Shown here: positions 9,735 to 46,700 of the stretch, one piece after another
Layout: every line of letters begins with the position of its first letter
Position numbering within the stretch: the stretch's first letter is position 1
NCBI GenBank assembly: GCA_027972325.1
Contig: JAPMOS010000006.1
Span: forward strand, 970,501-1,034,500
Direction: 5' to 3'
From: Paratrimastix pyriformis
Taxonomy: Eukaryota > Preaxostyla > Paratrimastigidae
Length of the DNA: 64,000 nucleotides
Translations under genes and position numbers: made by a program
The notes under the pieces: generated by a model
What the model was told of the DNA's origin: nothing
Database searches by the model: none
The model's input: the letters and a program-made list of their open reading frames with translations, nothing else

Positions 9735-11935
9735 ATGAAGGAGGAGAGTCTGGACCAGCGCCATCACGTCGCAAGCAAAAGGGAGAGCGGCCGCAAGGAG
9801 AAAGCTCGAGATCACACCAGGGTTTTAGCCACCAAAGGGCTCGGATTTTCAGCGTATCTTTTGAATGCAATCCTTCTTGCAGTCTCTTCCGCAGGCCAAC
9901 TGGCCTTATCCCCACGGGCAAGCGCAATGGGGTGTTCAACAAATTCGAAGTCTGCACCAGGATTTCACCAATTTTCACCTCGCCACTTTTATGCCCCATC
10001 ATTTTTCTCCTTCCGATTCGGGCTTCTTTCTGCTCCTATTAGCTGCCCCATCTAACATTGACACTGCCTTTGTCTCGGGTTTGCATGACTCGACCACAGC
10101 CCAATCTCTCGTCATGCTCTTCTCTCGTCGCGGTGCCCGCGTCAAGGTTTGCGATTGCGCCGATCTTGCCAATTTTTCTGATTCTCTTTTACGTTTCCGG
10201 CGCCGGTTGATGCCCGCCCCGATTTTGCATGATGCTTCCCTGGCAATTTTTCGATAGGTCGATCCTGCCACGCAGCAGCCCAATATTAGCCTTGGCGGTA
10301 CAACCGCAGATGGTGGCGTGTGCGCCTATGTGACTTTTGAGACTCCCCAAGACGCCATCATGGCATTCGAACTCAACAGTCTGTGTATTCAGCACCTCAC
10401 TCGCTGTTCACCTTTCGCGACTCGGCTCGTCCGCTCTTCCTATAGACACCACCTTTGAGGATTCCATAATTCAGGTGCAGCCAGTTGTAATGCCCAACAC
10501 TGCTCGCATTCCCGCCGGTGTTGTTTCTCAGATGGGACCGATGCCCACCTTATTGAGCGCTCTGTCCTCGACTCCTCAGCAACAAGTTCAACTGGCCCTG
10601 CAGCAGGCCCGTCTCCTGGGGATGGCCCCTTTCGACACGCCCCTCCCTGGTCTGCCCTCTGCCCGTCTCCCCTGTGGTTCAAGCGTTTTCCCAGTGCTTC
10701 CTCCTCGTCGGGCTGCCGGCACCGGTGCTCGTGCGTACGTCCCTCGTGTTGGCGATTGGGTATGCCCCGCTTGCCGCAACTGCAACTACGCCTCGCGGAC
10801 GGCTTGCAACAAATGCAAGGCCCCGCGGCCCGCCGTGACGGAGCCTCCCCCTGGCCTCGATCTGACAGCGACCCATGCCGATGCCAAGCCGGTCCCGACG
10901 CTCTCTGCCGCATCTGTCCCTGAGGATTCAGCCACCGACCACCAGCAGCAGCAGCAAGAGCAGCCAGAGCAGCAGCAGCAGCAACAACCAATTATTGAAA
11001 GCCAGCCGGGCCATCTTCCCGTGCAACCCCCCGAACGCCCCTTGAAAACCCTCCGGGAGGGCGATTGGATTTGCCGTTCCTGCCTTAACCACAACTACGC
11101 CCATCGGGAGGTGTGCAACCGGTGCAAGGGCCCCAAGCCCGAGGACATCGCCGCCAACAATGCCGAGCTCTTTGAGGTTCGCCGCTCCCTGCCCTCATCG
11201 CTTTGCTGACTCTGGATTCTAGGCATTCCAACAACACCAGGCATCCTCCCGCAAGGTTTGTGAAGGCGACTGGCAGTGCGTGCTGTGCCGTAATCACAAC
11301 TATGCCCACCGGATTCAGTGCAACCGTTGCGGGAGCCCGCGGCAAGGTCTGGTCCTGTCCCCCCCCGTTGGTGCTCAGGCCCTCACCTTGGACTTTGGCG
11401 CACCGCAGCCAGCGACCTCACGGCTGCTGCTCTGCTTGCGAGCGGGCTGGACCTGAATACCCTCCTGCAAGCCACCGGCGGACGGGCAGCCCTGGGGAAC
11501 TCCCTCCCGGTGAACATGGGCCTCCTCAACCCGGCCTCGCTCGCCCTCCTCAGCGGCATGAACGGTTTGACGGGCCCGACCGCGGCGGCAGCTCCCCGGA
11601 ATGCCTCGCAGGCGGCGGCCGTCCTCGCGGCCACCCAGGCCGCCCAGCTGGTCCAGGTCGCTCACGCAGCGGCCCTTGTCGGCGCTGTCACGGCCCCCCG
11701 CCGGCCCCGCGCAACCCCCGTGGTTCGCCCCGGGGATTGGATTTGCCCCAAGTCTGTCGCGCCCCTGCCAGTGCCCCCCCCCCCCCCCCCCCCCCCCCCC
11801 ACCCGCCTCGCCTCCCACCCCACTCATCCACATGGTTCTCTTTTCCAAATGTTGGCTCTCAGGTGCGCCAACCACAACTTCCGCCAGCGCACGGTTTGCA
11901 ATCGGTGTCAGGCACCCCGACCAGAGGGGATGTAA
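9735..11935 (+). CDS. RNA-binding protein: RRM plus four RanBP2-type zinc fingers
   Basis: Predicted single-stranded-RNA-binding protein. A 61-nt intron (9822-9882) joins KARDHTR to SLPQANWPYPHG. The RRM starts at about 10050 (DTAFVSGLHDST, the RNP2 strand), is split by a gtttgc...tcgatag intron, and resumes with GGVCAYVTFETPQDAIMAFEL (RNP1). After another gtctgt intron, four C2-type RanBP2 fingers follow: GDWVCPACRNCNYASRTACNKC (about 10750), GDWICRSCLNHNYAHREVCNRC (about 11062), GDWQCVLCRNHNYAHRIQCNRC (about 11264), and one split by an intron, GDWICPK ... CANHNFRQRTVCNRC (about 11735 and 11864). The spacer after finger 1 is Gln-rich. The stop is TAA-less; the last residues PEGM end at 11935. 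Nearest known designs are ZRANB2/RBM5-like RNA regulators. The ATG at 9735 is in frame, but the true start could lie upstream. Confidence 0.75.
11774..11800 (+). repeat. Poly(C) tract in zinc-finger gene intron
   Basis: 27 C on the sense strand, inside the intron that splits the fourth zinc finger, about 60 nt upstream of the acceptor. Confidence 0.85.
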
Positions 11936-14449
<2,514 letters not shown>

Positions 14450-14497
14450 CTGGGTGCGGGTGCCGTACTTGGCGTGGGCCTCCTGGGGGATGTGGGC

Positions 14498-36682
<22,185 letters not shown>

Positions 36683-36744
36683 CCCCGGGACGAGCGCAGG
36701 GGTCCGAAAGACCCCAAGCGAGTGAGAGGAGAGCCTAATAAGAC

Positions 36745-39700
36745 TTGTGGAGATACCGACTGCATTTCGGTCTGGAACTCGTCAAGGATCCAGGACCAAT
36801 CTCTGGGGAAGAAGGAACCGCGCATCTTGCTGTCAAAGATAGCGATGCTCCCCAGCCATCTCCAGCCAACCTGACTGCACCGCAACCGCCACCAACCGAG
36901 GCTGAAGTGCTCTCCGCTGTGCTCTCCGTCAATCGTCACTATCAGCTGTTCATTCTCCAGCAAATTCAAAACATCGACGAAGCTCTCGAGTTGAACGCAC
37001 GCTCAATCGAGCGAGCCTCAGCATTCGCCGAACAAAGTTTTCTGCAGCAGAGACGCCTTCCTCCGTCGAGGACGGTCCCGTTCCAAGATGCTGAGGGCGA
37101 GAAACCCCCAGAAAATCCTGACGCGGTCAAAAAAAAGATTGTTCACGAGAAAATGCCTCTCGCCTTCCACATTGCCAAGTGGACCGACCACGAGCGGGCT
37201 GCACTCGCTCAGGGCATCCGAGAGCAGAACTACACCCGATTGATGGCCCGCATCACCCGGCGGTTGAAGCAGGGGCACGAGAGCCCTGAGGCCGTGGCCC
37301 AGTACCGGAGGGAGAAGGAGGCAATTCAGACGCTGGACCCCAAGCTGCTCGAGCTGAACCACGACGAGATCGACTGGCAGCTCCTCTGCGACCACCACCT
37401 GCCCCACCGGTCGCCGCTAGAGTGCCGCAAGCGGTGGGTGAACATCGAGGCCCAGTCCGTCAACCGGGCCCCCTGGAGCAAGGTCGCCACGCACCCCCCC
37501 TTGAAAAGAGGGAGGAACGGCACCGCAAGAAGTATCGGCACAATCCACGAGGGAAGCGCCAGAGTCAAGCAGTGTCCACCAGACCAACAGACGCAAGCAG
37601 GCAGCAGCGAACAAGGGTCAATCAACGGCAAAGCGCTCAGGGAAGAGCACGTCAATATCCGAGACCGGAAATCAGGACCCACAAGGGATCCGTCACATGG
37701 CGTGGATGGACAGCTCACGCTCTCACCACATCGCACAGCAGCAGCGTGTGTCGCGCCAAAGGTGGTCCCCGACACAGGCAAGACCCCACCCCCACACACA
37801 CACACCGGCCTCACCCTTTCGCGGACCCGGATCTGGCGGTGTGGTGGCGACCGGGCGGGCGGGCAGGCGGAGGACAAGGAGCTCCTCGAGCTGGCCGGGC
37901 GGCACCGGGGCTACGACTGGGAGCAGGTCGCGGCCGAACTGAACGTCTGTCACATGCCCCTGCCCTCGTGCGGCCCCGGCCCCGTCACGCTCGTCCTTGG
38001 CGCGTCTCTTCACGCAATGGTTTGCTGCTGCGGTGGTGGGGTGGGTCCAGACGGGCCGCACCGCGACTGCCTGCTTCATGCGCTACCAGCGGTCGCTCAA
38101 CACCCTGATGATGCGCGGGTCCGCCGCACCTCTCTCTCTGCTGCTGGAACCTCCATCCCGGCTGGCTGGTGGGTGTCGCGCGATCGGAGGTGCGACCCCG
38201 CATGCCTCTCCATGGCATCGACCTGCCCCACTTCACCTCATTCGTGACCCGTTTGCCACCCCGCCCCCGCTCACCCCGGCAGCAAGTGGACCCCCGAGGA
38301 GGACCGGATCCTGGCCGAGGCCGTCAAGCTGTACGGATTGAAGAACTGGGGCCAGGTGGCCAACACCCTCGAGGGCCGCAGCAGCGCCCAGTGCATGCAC
38401 CGCTACCAGAAGTGCGTCAACCCGGACATCCGCAAGGGCAGATGGACCCCCGAGGAGGACCTCGTCTGCCGCGCGCCCCTGCCACCCCTGCCACCCCTGC
38501 CACCCCTGCCACCCCTGCCACCCCTTCCGCTCCCCGTACCCGGCTTCATCGTTCAACTCTGCCCGACCCCCGACCGGTGCCGTGCCTCCCTTGCATTGGG
38601 CTCGGGGATCGGGGCTCGGGCTCGGGGCTCGGGGCTCGGGGCTCGGGCAGCGGGTGCGTGTGGCCGTGGAGGTGTATGGGCCGCGGTGGTCCAAGGTGGC
38701 CCAGCATGTGCCCGGCCGGACGGACGTGCAGGTGCGCGAACGGTGGGTCAACGTCCTCGACAAGGCCCTCGTCAAGGCCCCATGGTCCAGCCAGGTCCAC
38801 TGCCCCGCCCCGCTACCCCCCCCCCCCCCCCCCCCCCTCCCTCCCTCCCTCCCTCCCTCCCTCCCTCCCTCCCTCCCTCGGCGGTCGGAGGGGCGCCCAG
38901 GGGGCGGGTGGACGTGCCTCCAATGAGGATGCCCCCGGTCGAGCGGCCAGGGGCTCTCGTCGGATCACTCACAGTTCGGCAAGCACCTGCCCCGGTTGCG
39001 CGCCGCCCGTCATGATGATAACTGTGGCTGTGGCTGTGGCTGGCTGTGCTCCTGCTGCGCTACAGGAGGACGAACGTCTGCTCGAGGTCACTGCCCGGCT
39101 GGGGCCCGGCCGGTGGACTGAAGTGGCCCGCGAGATGGGCAACAAACGGACCGACAACCAGGTCCGTCCCACTCTTCCTCCCTCCTCTCCCTCCGCCCCT
39201 CCTTGGCTCATGTACGAGGGTCGCGGGGCGAGGCAGTGCTGGCGCCGGTGGAAGATCCTCAAGAAGGACGACGTGGGCGACTACAAGAAGCAGGTCCTCA
39301 TCCGCAAGAAGGCCCGCACCCGCCCCCCGTCCCGTGGTCATCGCCAACCGGAGGTGGGAGGTGGGCAGGGACCCACGGGATGGATGGGCGGGGAAGGGAA
39401 CCCCGAGGCGGGCGGAGCCGGGTTTCCCTGGTGGCGTGGCACGGACGCGCGCCGACCTGCCCGTCCGCCCGCTTGGCATCGCGATGCGTGGCGCAGGCCT
39501 TCATGGGGAACTTCGCGGGGCGCGAGAAGGAGCGCACCGCCCTGACGCTCGCCGATGTGGACACGGCCGCCGCGGCCCGGGCGGCCGAGGAGGAGCTCGC
39601 CTCCCGGTCGGCCCGCCGCCGGACCCGTGCCCCCGCCGCGCCCCCTGCTGGCTCTGCCCAGCCCACCGGGAGCGCCTCGGACGAGACCCAGCCGCCGCAG

Positions 39701-41044
39701 CCCTCGGAGAGGCCCGATGAGGGGCCCGATGAGGGGGCCGGCCCCGTGGCCGACACCAAGACGGATTCCCGCCCCCGGACGGCTCTGGGGACCGAGCTCA
39801 TGGCGCCCCCGGCGCCCAAGCTCGAGTTGGGCCAGGCCGCGCCCCCCCAGCAGCCTGCCCTCGTCACCGCTGCCCCCGGGGCGGGGCGGGGGCTGATGAT
39901 CCTGGACGACGACGAGGAGGACGCCAACGAGGAGGGCGAGCAGCCAGGCGAAGGCGACGATGGCGGTGCAGACGCACCCATCACGGTGGAAGACGACGAT
40001 GACGACGACGACGACGACGATAGCGGCGGGGATGGCGGCGGGGATGGCGGCGGGGATGGCGGCGGGGATGGCGGCGGGGATGGCGGCGCGGACGCAGACG
40101 AGTCGGCGGGCGAGCGCGAGTCGGCCAGCGAGGCCGAGTTCGAGCGGATGCTCGCCGAGGCCGAGGCCGAGGCCAAGGGCGCCGATGGGCAGGAGGGCGA
40201 CCAGCGCTACGCCCCTCGCCCCCCAGCCACCCGCAAGGCCTGCCGAGAGCAGCCTCAGGCACAGGCCAGGTCCCCCTCCGACCGAACGACCCCACAGAAA
40301 CGTCCCCTGTCGGCAGCTGTCCGTCCCGCTCCTCCAGCACCACCACCACCACCACCACCGTCATGCATACCGCTCTCACTGCGCCCCCTCCTTTACTTGC
40401 CCATCATTCAGATCACCCTCTCTGGCCCTCTCTCCGCCCAGACCCCACGTCGGCTCAAGTCTCGAAGCCAGAAGGACAATCCGACCCCAAAGCCCGAGCG
40501 TCCGTGGCCTGGGGGAGGGGGGGAGGGGAGGGGAGGGGGGAGGGGACGCATTCTCCAATGACGCCTTCATTTCCTGCCACCCCCGCCAGCCGGCACCGCC
40601 ATCGCTCCACCTGCCGCCACTCCGCGCCGCGCCCGCCCGCATGCGCCGCCAAGCCAGGCGCCTCTCACGGCTGAGGAGGCCTTCGTCGCCGAGCAGCAGG
40701 CCAAGGTCCGCCCGTCCCCCGACCTGCCCACCCCCCGAAGGCTGATTTCCCCGGCTGGCATGCAGCGCGGGATGACCGCTCGGGATGCCCGCTACTTGTA
40801 CCGCTCCTTGCTGACCGGGACCGCCACCGAATGGGACCCGGACGTCCTCGACTGCCTCATCAGGGCCCAGAGCCGCTTCGCCGAGCCTGAAGCGGCACCC
40901 GCACCCGCACCCGCACCCACCACGCCCACACCCGCACCCACCACGCCCACACCCGCACCCACCACGCCCACGCCCGCACCCACCGCACCTGCACCCGCAC
41001 CTGCACCTGCACCTGCACCTGCACCTGCACCCGCACCCGGGTGA
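36745..41044 (+). CDS. SNAPC4: SNAPC4-like multi-Myb protein (snRNA-activating complex subunit)
   Basis: Largest subunit of SNAPc, which binds the proximal sequence element of snRNA promoters. The N-terminal helix reads NRHYQLFILQQIQNIDEALEL (about 36930-36990). Then come a half Myb repeat, AKWTDHERAALAQGIREQNYTRL (about 37175), and the SNAPC4 signature LLELNHDEIDWQLL (about 37343). Further Myb repeats are HRGYDWEQVAAELN, KWTPEEDRILAEAVKLYGLKNW (about 38285), KGRWTPEEDL, VYGPRWSKVAQHVPGRTD (about 38670) and EDERLLEVTARLGPGRWTEVA (about 39062). This is the 4.5-repeat order of SNAPC4. The C-terminal part has an acidic Asp run, GGDG repeats (about 40020-40085), a helix AEAEFERML-like segment and a Pro-Ala tail, with TGA at 41042-41044. 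The 5' end is unresolved: no in-frame ATG fits before 37150, and a first exon from an ATG at 36629 would overlap BEACH exon 1. Confidence 0.8.
38470..38524 (+). repeat. 9-bp array (ctgccaccc) in SNAPC4 intron
   Basis: Six copies of a 9-bp unit directly after the PEEDLV Myb exon. Confidence 0.85.
38817..38878 (+). repeat. Poly(C) and CCCT array in SNAPC4 intron
   Basis: About 21 C followed by about ten CCCT units on the sense strand. Confidence 0.9.
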
Positions 41045-41144
41045 GAAGGCTGAGTTCCAATATCGCTGTCACCATGCGAAGCGAGAGAAAAAGAGAAAGG
41101 CATCTGCAGCTCGTGTCTGCCCTCATCACTCATCAGACGTGCGC

Positions 41145-42201
41145 TTATTGGGCCTGGGGCTTGTCGGGGGCCCGCTGGAGGGACTCGTCCTCGTCGGAGC
41201 GGATGTCCTTGGTGAGGCCCTCCTTGAGGGACCGGACGACCATGCGCATGATCATCCCGAACCAGGCCACGTCCAGCACGTAGATCACCGACTGGAAGAC
41301 CCGCATGAAGGAGTAGAAGGGCAGCCCCGCGGCCACGGCAGGGTCCACCTTGCTGTGGAGTGACGAAAATGAGCGAGTGCGTGGCTGGCGAGTGTCCCCC
41401 CCGCCTCGGGCCCAATCGCCTCGCCCCCACAGACAAGAAGGCCCGGAGCGCCGTCAGGGGCCAGACGACGATGCGGTTCACCCCCCAGGCCGGGACGAGG
41501 CAGCCGAAGGTATACGGGGCCACATGGTCGAATTTGAGGTAGTGGCACAGCTGCACAGAAAAGGTGAGGATTCAACCAGAACACCCTTTTAGGGCCACTG
41601 ACCTTGCTGAACTCGAGGAATATGTCGGCAAAGTCGTGCAACCAGAGCGAGAAGATGCATCCACGCTGGTACCTGGAAGGCAAGTTCAAAACAAGGATTT
41701 TTTCCATCACACAGACCGGTACAAAATAGAAAGAACCAAGAGGAACAAGACAGCCACGTGGTGGCCAAGCATCTACAATGGGGATAGCATGACACCACTG
41801 ATCGAGCACCGAAAACAGACCATATAAAAGTCACTGTATTTATTCCGAGATTCTTTGAAGAGGTAAACCAGAGAGGAAATGTAAAAGCCGAATTCGTAAG
41901 CGATAAAGATCAGTTGGGCGGGCGAGATCTTTTCCTCATAATCAGGGACGAACTGAGATGGGTGAAATCCCCATGGCTGGGTCAAGACAATGTACGAAGA
42001 AAGGCAGAATGCCGTGGCGAAAAATTGGGTAAACCATGAAGATTCGCCTGCCTTAAGAATCTGCCGTTGGGCGAGATGAGGACGCCACCATTTGTAGAGG
42101 GAACTCATACTCTTGGTGTAAAACATGCGGATGATTGTCATCCCCACGCTGAAGAGGACGACCAAGAGCCAGATGTTCGGAGAGAGAATCGTCACCGACA
42201 T
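41145..42201 (-). CDS. Ceramide synthase (LAG1/TLC-domain protein)
   Basis: Integral ER membrane N-acyltransferase that joins a fatty acyl-CoA to a sphingoid base. From the ATG at 42201 the protein opens with a membrane helix (LLVVLFSVGMTIIRMF). Several more hydrophobic helices follow, with the TLC-domain core FIAYEFGFYISSLVYLF. Splicing through two ~45-nt gtctgt introns (after KYSDFYM and after LSILYR) gives MLGHHVAVLFLLVL, the conserved double-His motif of Lag1. YQRGCIFSLWLHDFADIFLE then matches the LHD-x-x-D-x-F signature. The end is acidic and lysine-rich (DEDESLQ ... KPQAQ), stopping at 41145, as in ER forms. It has no homeobox. It shares a 73-bp divergent spacer with ALG13. Confidence 0.88.
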
Positions 42202-42274
42202 TCGAAGAATCGAGAGATAACCGGTGCCGACAGGGCGACAGAAATTAGGCCGCCAGTCTCAGATTGACCATCCG
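42202..42274. promoter_or_regulatory. 73-bp divergent spacer, ceramide synthase / ALG13
   Basis: The two start codons face away from each other with only 73 bp between them, so the promoters must overlap. AT-balanced; no named motif seen. Confidence 0.6.
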
Positions 42275-43036
42275 ATGGAGGTGTTTGTGACGGTAGGCAC
42301 CACCAAATTTGAACAGCTGGTTGCCGTCCTCGACCAAAACGAGATTATTCAGGCTTTGTCGTCCAAAGGCTGCCGCCGCATCACTGTACAACGTGGCGAG
42401 GGGAAAACCACCTTGACAAATTCTCTTTGGAGGTCTGTTAGTTTTGGTTAAACGGGTTCGCGAATAGTTCGTGGCAGCGCAATGGGCATTGAAGTGATTG
42501 TTTTCGAAAAGAAGCTTTCAATCGCTGACGATATTGCTCGGGCGAACATGATCATCAGTGCAGGAGGTCTGTTCCCGTCGCGTTCGACAATGTGCGTCAT
42601 TGTGTAGGAGCCGGGACCATCCTGGAATGTCTGAAGGCATGCAAGCCGCTCATCGTTGTGATCAACGAGGCTCTCTTGGGCAATCACCAAGTCGAATTAG
42701 CACAGAAGCTAGCAAGTATGAATTGCCTCAGATCTACGACCTGCGCAGGACTGGCCCAGGCCCGCCTCCCCGCACGCTCTCCGATCGCCAATACCGGGAT
42801 CTGTGGTGGTGGAGAGGGTTTGACAGGGGTCGAGAGTGAGGAGGTGGTGGTGTTTTTGCTGATACCTATGATGATCGAGTGGCTATGGCCCGCTTTCTCA
42901 GACAGACTGCCTGATTTGTCTCCCTCCGCAGACTCTCGATTGTTTCCGCCCCGATGAACTCCAGCCGTTTGCAGAGCCTGAAGAGGGTGTATTCGGCCGC
43001 TTTCTGGATCGAGTAACTACACCACTGTTGGGCTGA
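42275..43036 (+). CDS. ALG13: ALG13 catalytic subunit of UDP-GlcNAc transferase
   Basis: Adds the second GlcNAc to the dolichol-linked oligosaccharide on the cytosolic face of the ER, together with ALG14. The ATG at 42275 begins MEVFVTVGTTKFEQLVAVL, the family's N-terminal G-T-T motif. CRRITVQRGEG follows. A later exon reads MGIEVIVFEKKLSIADDIARA and NMIIS. The next continues AGTILECLKACKPLIVVINEALLGNHQVELAQKL, the UDP-sugar site region. The C-terminal exon reads TLDCFRPDELQPF and ends at TGA 43034-43036. Length and order fit single-domain ALG13 with no fused deubiquitinase or ALG14 part. Introns are short. The exact join between the first and second exon is unclear. Confidence 0.85.
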
Positions 43037-43141
43037 ACGACGAACAGCCAGAAGACACGCTGGATGACACGTGCTTTTCTCACCTTTAAGGTAATATTAC
43101 CAATCTCTTGAGATTGATCAAGTTTTGAGCAGCGATTCATT

Positions 43142-43667
43142 ATGGAACTTACCAAAGATTTTATCATGCAAAAAATATCATCATCGGCTGATCCCCGAGA
43201 GATCACAAAGATCTCGTTGTCCAATACTGGCCAGTCACTCTCTGAGGCCCAAAAAATCCGAACGCTCGGCTCAGTTCTCGGTGAGTTTTCGGAGCTCCAA
43301 GAGCTTGATCTGTCCCGAAACGAGATCAAAATTCTGGCCGGTCTTGATCGGTGCCTCAAGCTCCGACGGTTGAAACTATATCGAATCTTCGTTCCCTCTT
43401 TTTTCTTGAGTTATATCGTTTTGGTTCCTTAACTGTTCTCTTCTTGTCCGCACTTTCTGCAACAAGGTGGACTCCCTGGAGGAGGTGTTTCGCCTCGAGA
43501 AAAACCCGGCCCTCCGTGAGCTCGACCTCCGCCTGAATCCCGTCGCCAAGCGGCCCCGGTATCGAAGCTCCGTGCTATTCCACTTACATCAGCTCGCACG
43601 TCTCGGTCCGTACATGCCGGTGGGACGCAGCTCTTTCGCCCTGGCTCACCGTCTCTCTCTCTCCCGC

Positions 43668-43702
<35 letters not shown>

Positions 43703-46700
43703 GGCGCCGCTTCCAGACGAGCTTCCCGTGAGGGATGAGGAGCGACAGCAGGCCGCCCTTCTCCTGACCAACGCGTCGGATCCGAGCCGAGGCGGCCCCG
43801 GAGGCCCCGCGAGTGCCCGGCCTCGATCGCCGCCCTCGCCCACCGAGAGCGAACGGGCCCGGCGGTGGGTCCGAGCCCACGACGAGGGGGAGCTCTCCGA
43901 TGGGGAGGGATCCGCCTTCGTCCGGATCGGCCGCTCGCCTGCCCATCTGCGCCGCTTCGGGGCAGACGGCAGTGGGAGGACGGATCCAGAAGGGGATGGG
44001 GATGGGGATGGGGATGGGGACGAGGACCCCAGAGTGGTGGCTCCACCCGACGCGACCTCGTCCGCCCGGGGGCCTCGGCGGTCCGTGGCTGTTGTTGTCT
44101 GAGCCTCGCTGCGCCCTCCTTCCCCATGCTCATTTGACCTGTTGCGCGTCTGGGTATTGGCTCGCAGGAGCCCCCTTGTGACCAGGCCGCGGCAGCGGAC
44201 ACCCTTGAGGCCCATTGTCGGGCGGCCGGCTGCTGATCGGGCGACTCCCGGCCCGTCTGCTCCCATGGCAAACGCCGATTCGTCGCGTCCCCACTCGGAG
44301 CTCGGCACGACTCCGCTGCTGCAATCCCGGCCCGCACCTTCACCCACACCCGCCCGTACCCCATCCCCGTCAACCGCGCCGCCACCCGGGCCTTCCCATC
44401 CGGGGAGGCCTGAAGCCGATCGGTGTCCAGCACCCCCGCTTCCAGCACCACCGCCTGGCCCTCAGCAGGCCCCTGGGGACCCTTCGGCCGTGCCTCCGGC
44501 CTCACGCGGCGTCTCGGGGGTCCCTGTTGGCCGGGTCCCCTCGCCGAGTCGTGGCGCAGGGGAGCCGGGACTGAGGGATGAGGGTGACGGGGACCGAGGC
44601 GGAGGCGGAGGCAGAGGCAGAGGCAGAGGCGGAGATGGGAGCGAAGATGGGAGCGAAGATGGGAGCGAAGATGGGAGCGAAGATGGGAGCGGAGGTGGGG
44701 GTGACAGAGGAAAGACCTGCGAGGGGGAAGACTCGGGGGCCAGCGCGGCCCTGCTTCCCCCGGCGGCACAGAGCGACTGGGCCGGCAGCGAGAGCGACGC
44801 GGGCAGCACTGAGAGCGAACCTCCCCCCAATCAGAAGCGCGACCGGCTCTGGAGGGCCCGTGTCGCCCGGTTGATCGCTTGCGCGCGCTCCTCGCCGCCT
44901 CACCCCCGGGACGCCCGGTCACTGTCGGCCTCGTCCTCCCCCAGCGCCCCGTCCCCGTCGAGTGCCTCCTCGGCCCCTCGGGCGCGCTTCGCCCCCTGCC
45001 GGAGGAGCGGGGCCCGGGGCCTCGATGTCGAGCCGCCGCCCGGACATGTGCTCCCCGTGCCCAGATTGGTTGCGGGTGTCTGCCCTCCGCGGGTCCGATC
45101 TCTCGACCTGAGCAGCCTCGGGGCACCCGGCCCGGAGCAGCCCGGCATCCATCTGTGCGGCTCCTCCTCGGTCCCGCCTTTTCCAGGCGCCCGGTCCCGC
45201 GCTGTGGCGATGGGCCCAGCCCGCCCTGCGATCCGCGGCACCGTCCTCAGGGGCGCCGCCCATGCCACTTCTGCCCTCCGGCAGCCGAAGGGGGCTCCCG
45301 GGCGAGCAGCCGCAAAGAGCCATTCTCTGTCCCTCTCGCCAGCCCATCCAAGGCGGCCCGCGTCGGTGGGGCCGCCCCTCTCGCGGGCCCACCGCGCGAA
45401 GGGGACCGGGCGCCCCCCAAAGCGGCCTCGCGCCGCCACGGGAGGTGCTCTGCCGGACGCGGCGGCTGTGGCCATCTCGCGAAGCCCCGGGCCGGGGTCC
45501 CGCCCCGTCTCAGCTGCCCACCACAGCCGCCCGTGTGCGGGCACGGGCACGGGGTCCCGGGCGCCTGCCGCGGGCAGACGACTCCGATCCTCCGCGCCGG
45601 CCGCCCCGCCCTCGGGATCGCCCCCATCGGTGGCCCAGACCCGAGTCCGTCCCCCGCCGCCAATGCCTCCGATTGACAGTCGGGCGGGCTGTGGGCAGAC
45701 ATGTCCCCCCCGTTCTCACTCGGTCCTCCGGACGTACGCGCGTTGTGGTGCCTCTCTCTAGCGGTGTTTGGCTGCGGCCGCGGACCCCGTGGGGTTGGTC
45801 TGCCGGGCCCTGGAGGTCCTCATGGCCCGCGCCCCCCCGGGCGGTCGGGCAACGGCCCACCCTTCAACGGCCAGGCGTCCGTGGCGGTGCTCATGCCCTC
45901 GCCCCCCTCCCGAGCCCTGCCCTAATGCGCCGCCCTCAGGCACCCCGAACGATTGCCTTGCCCGCGTTATCCCGCTGCCCTCGGGATCCTCCTCCCCGCT
46001 GCCCTCGGGATCCTCCTCCCTCGCTCATCCGCGGTGCCTGCGGGCGCCGTGGGAATGCCGTTGCCTTTCCGGGGGGCTATCGGGCGTCGCGGCGGGGCAG
46101 TCCAGGTCAGGCGGCTCCTCGAGTCGCTGGCCGACGTCTCGGTCCTCCGCCTGGCTGGCGGGTCTCCCCCGGGTGCGGGCCCGCTTGGCCTCGCTGCCCC
46201 GTCCAGCCGTGCAGACCCCACCCCCGAGTTGCATCATGAGCATGAGGAGCCCTCGGCTCCCGGTGCGCCGGGGTCCGGGGCAGCGCCGGCTTGGGGCCTG
46301 CAGCAGCGCGAGACAGCCCTGAAGCAGCGCCTGGCCGAGGAGCGCCAACACGCGGTCGCCCTCAGGGCAGCCCTCGAGGTCGGCCTGCCCTCCGCCTGCC
46401 ATCCGCCTGCCATCCGCCTGCCCTCTGCCCTCTGCCTGCCCTCTGCCGCCCGCCTGCTCTGTCTTGCCCTCTGTCTTGCCCTCTGTCTTGCCCTCTGTTC
46501 CCTCGCCTGCCTCTCTGGCCGTCTCTTTGCTCATCATCGAGGCCACTCACACAGGAAAGTCGGACGGCCCTCCAAGACGCCGCCCAACGCGCCCAGCAGG
46601 CTGATGCCGCCCTGGTCCGCCCCGCCTGCTCGCCTTCCTCTTCCCCTCCCCTCCCCCCCTACCACCCCTCTCCCAGCCCAGCATTGTGTCCTTATGTTGA

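Noticed and set aside
9510-9815. Minus-strand frame of 101 codons between GT8 and RRM genes
   Set aside because: No recognisable family. It overlaps the likely 5' exons of the + strand RRM gene.
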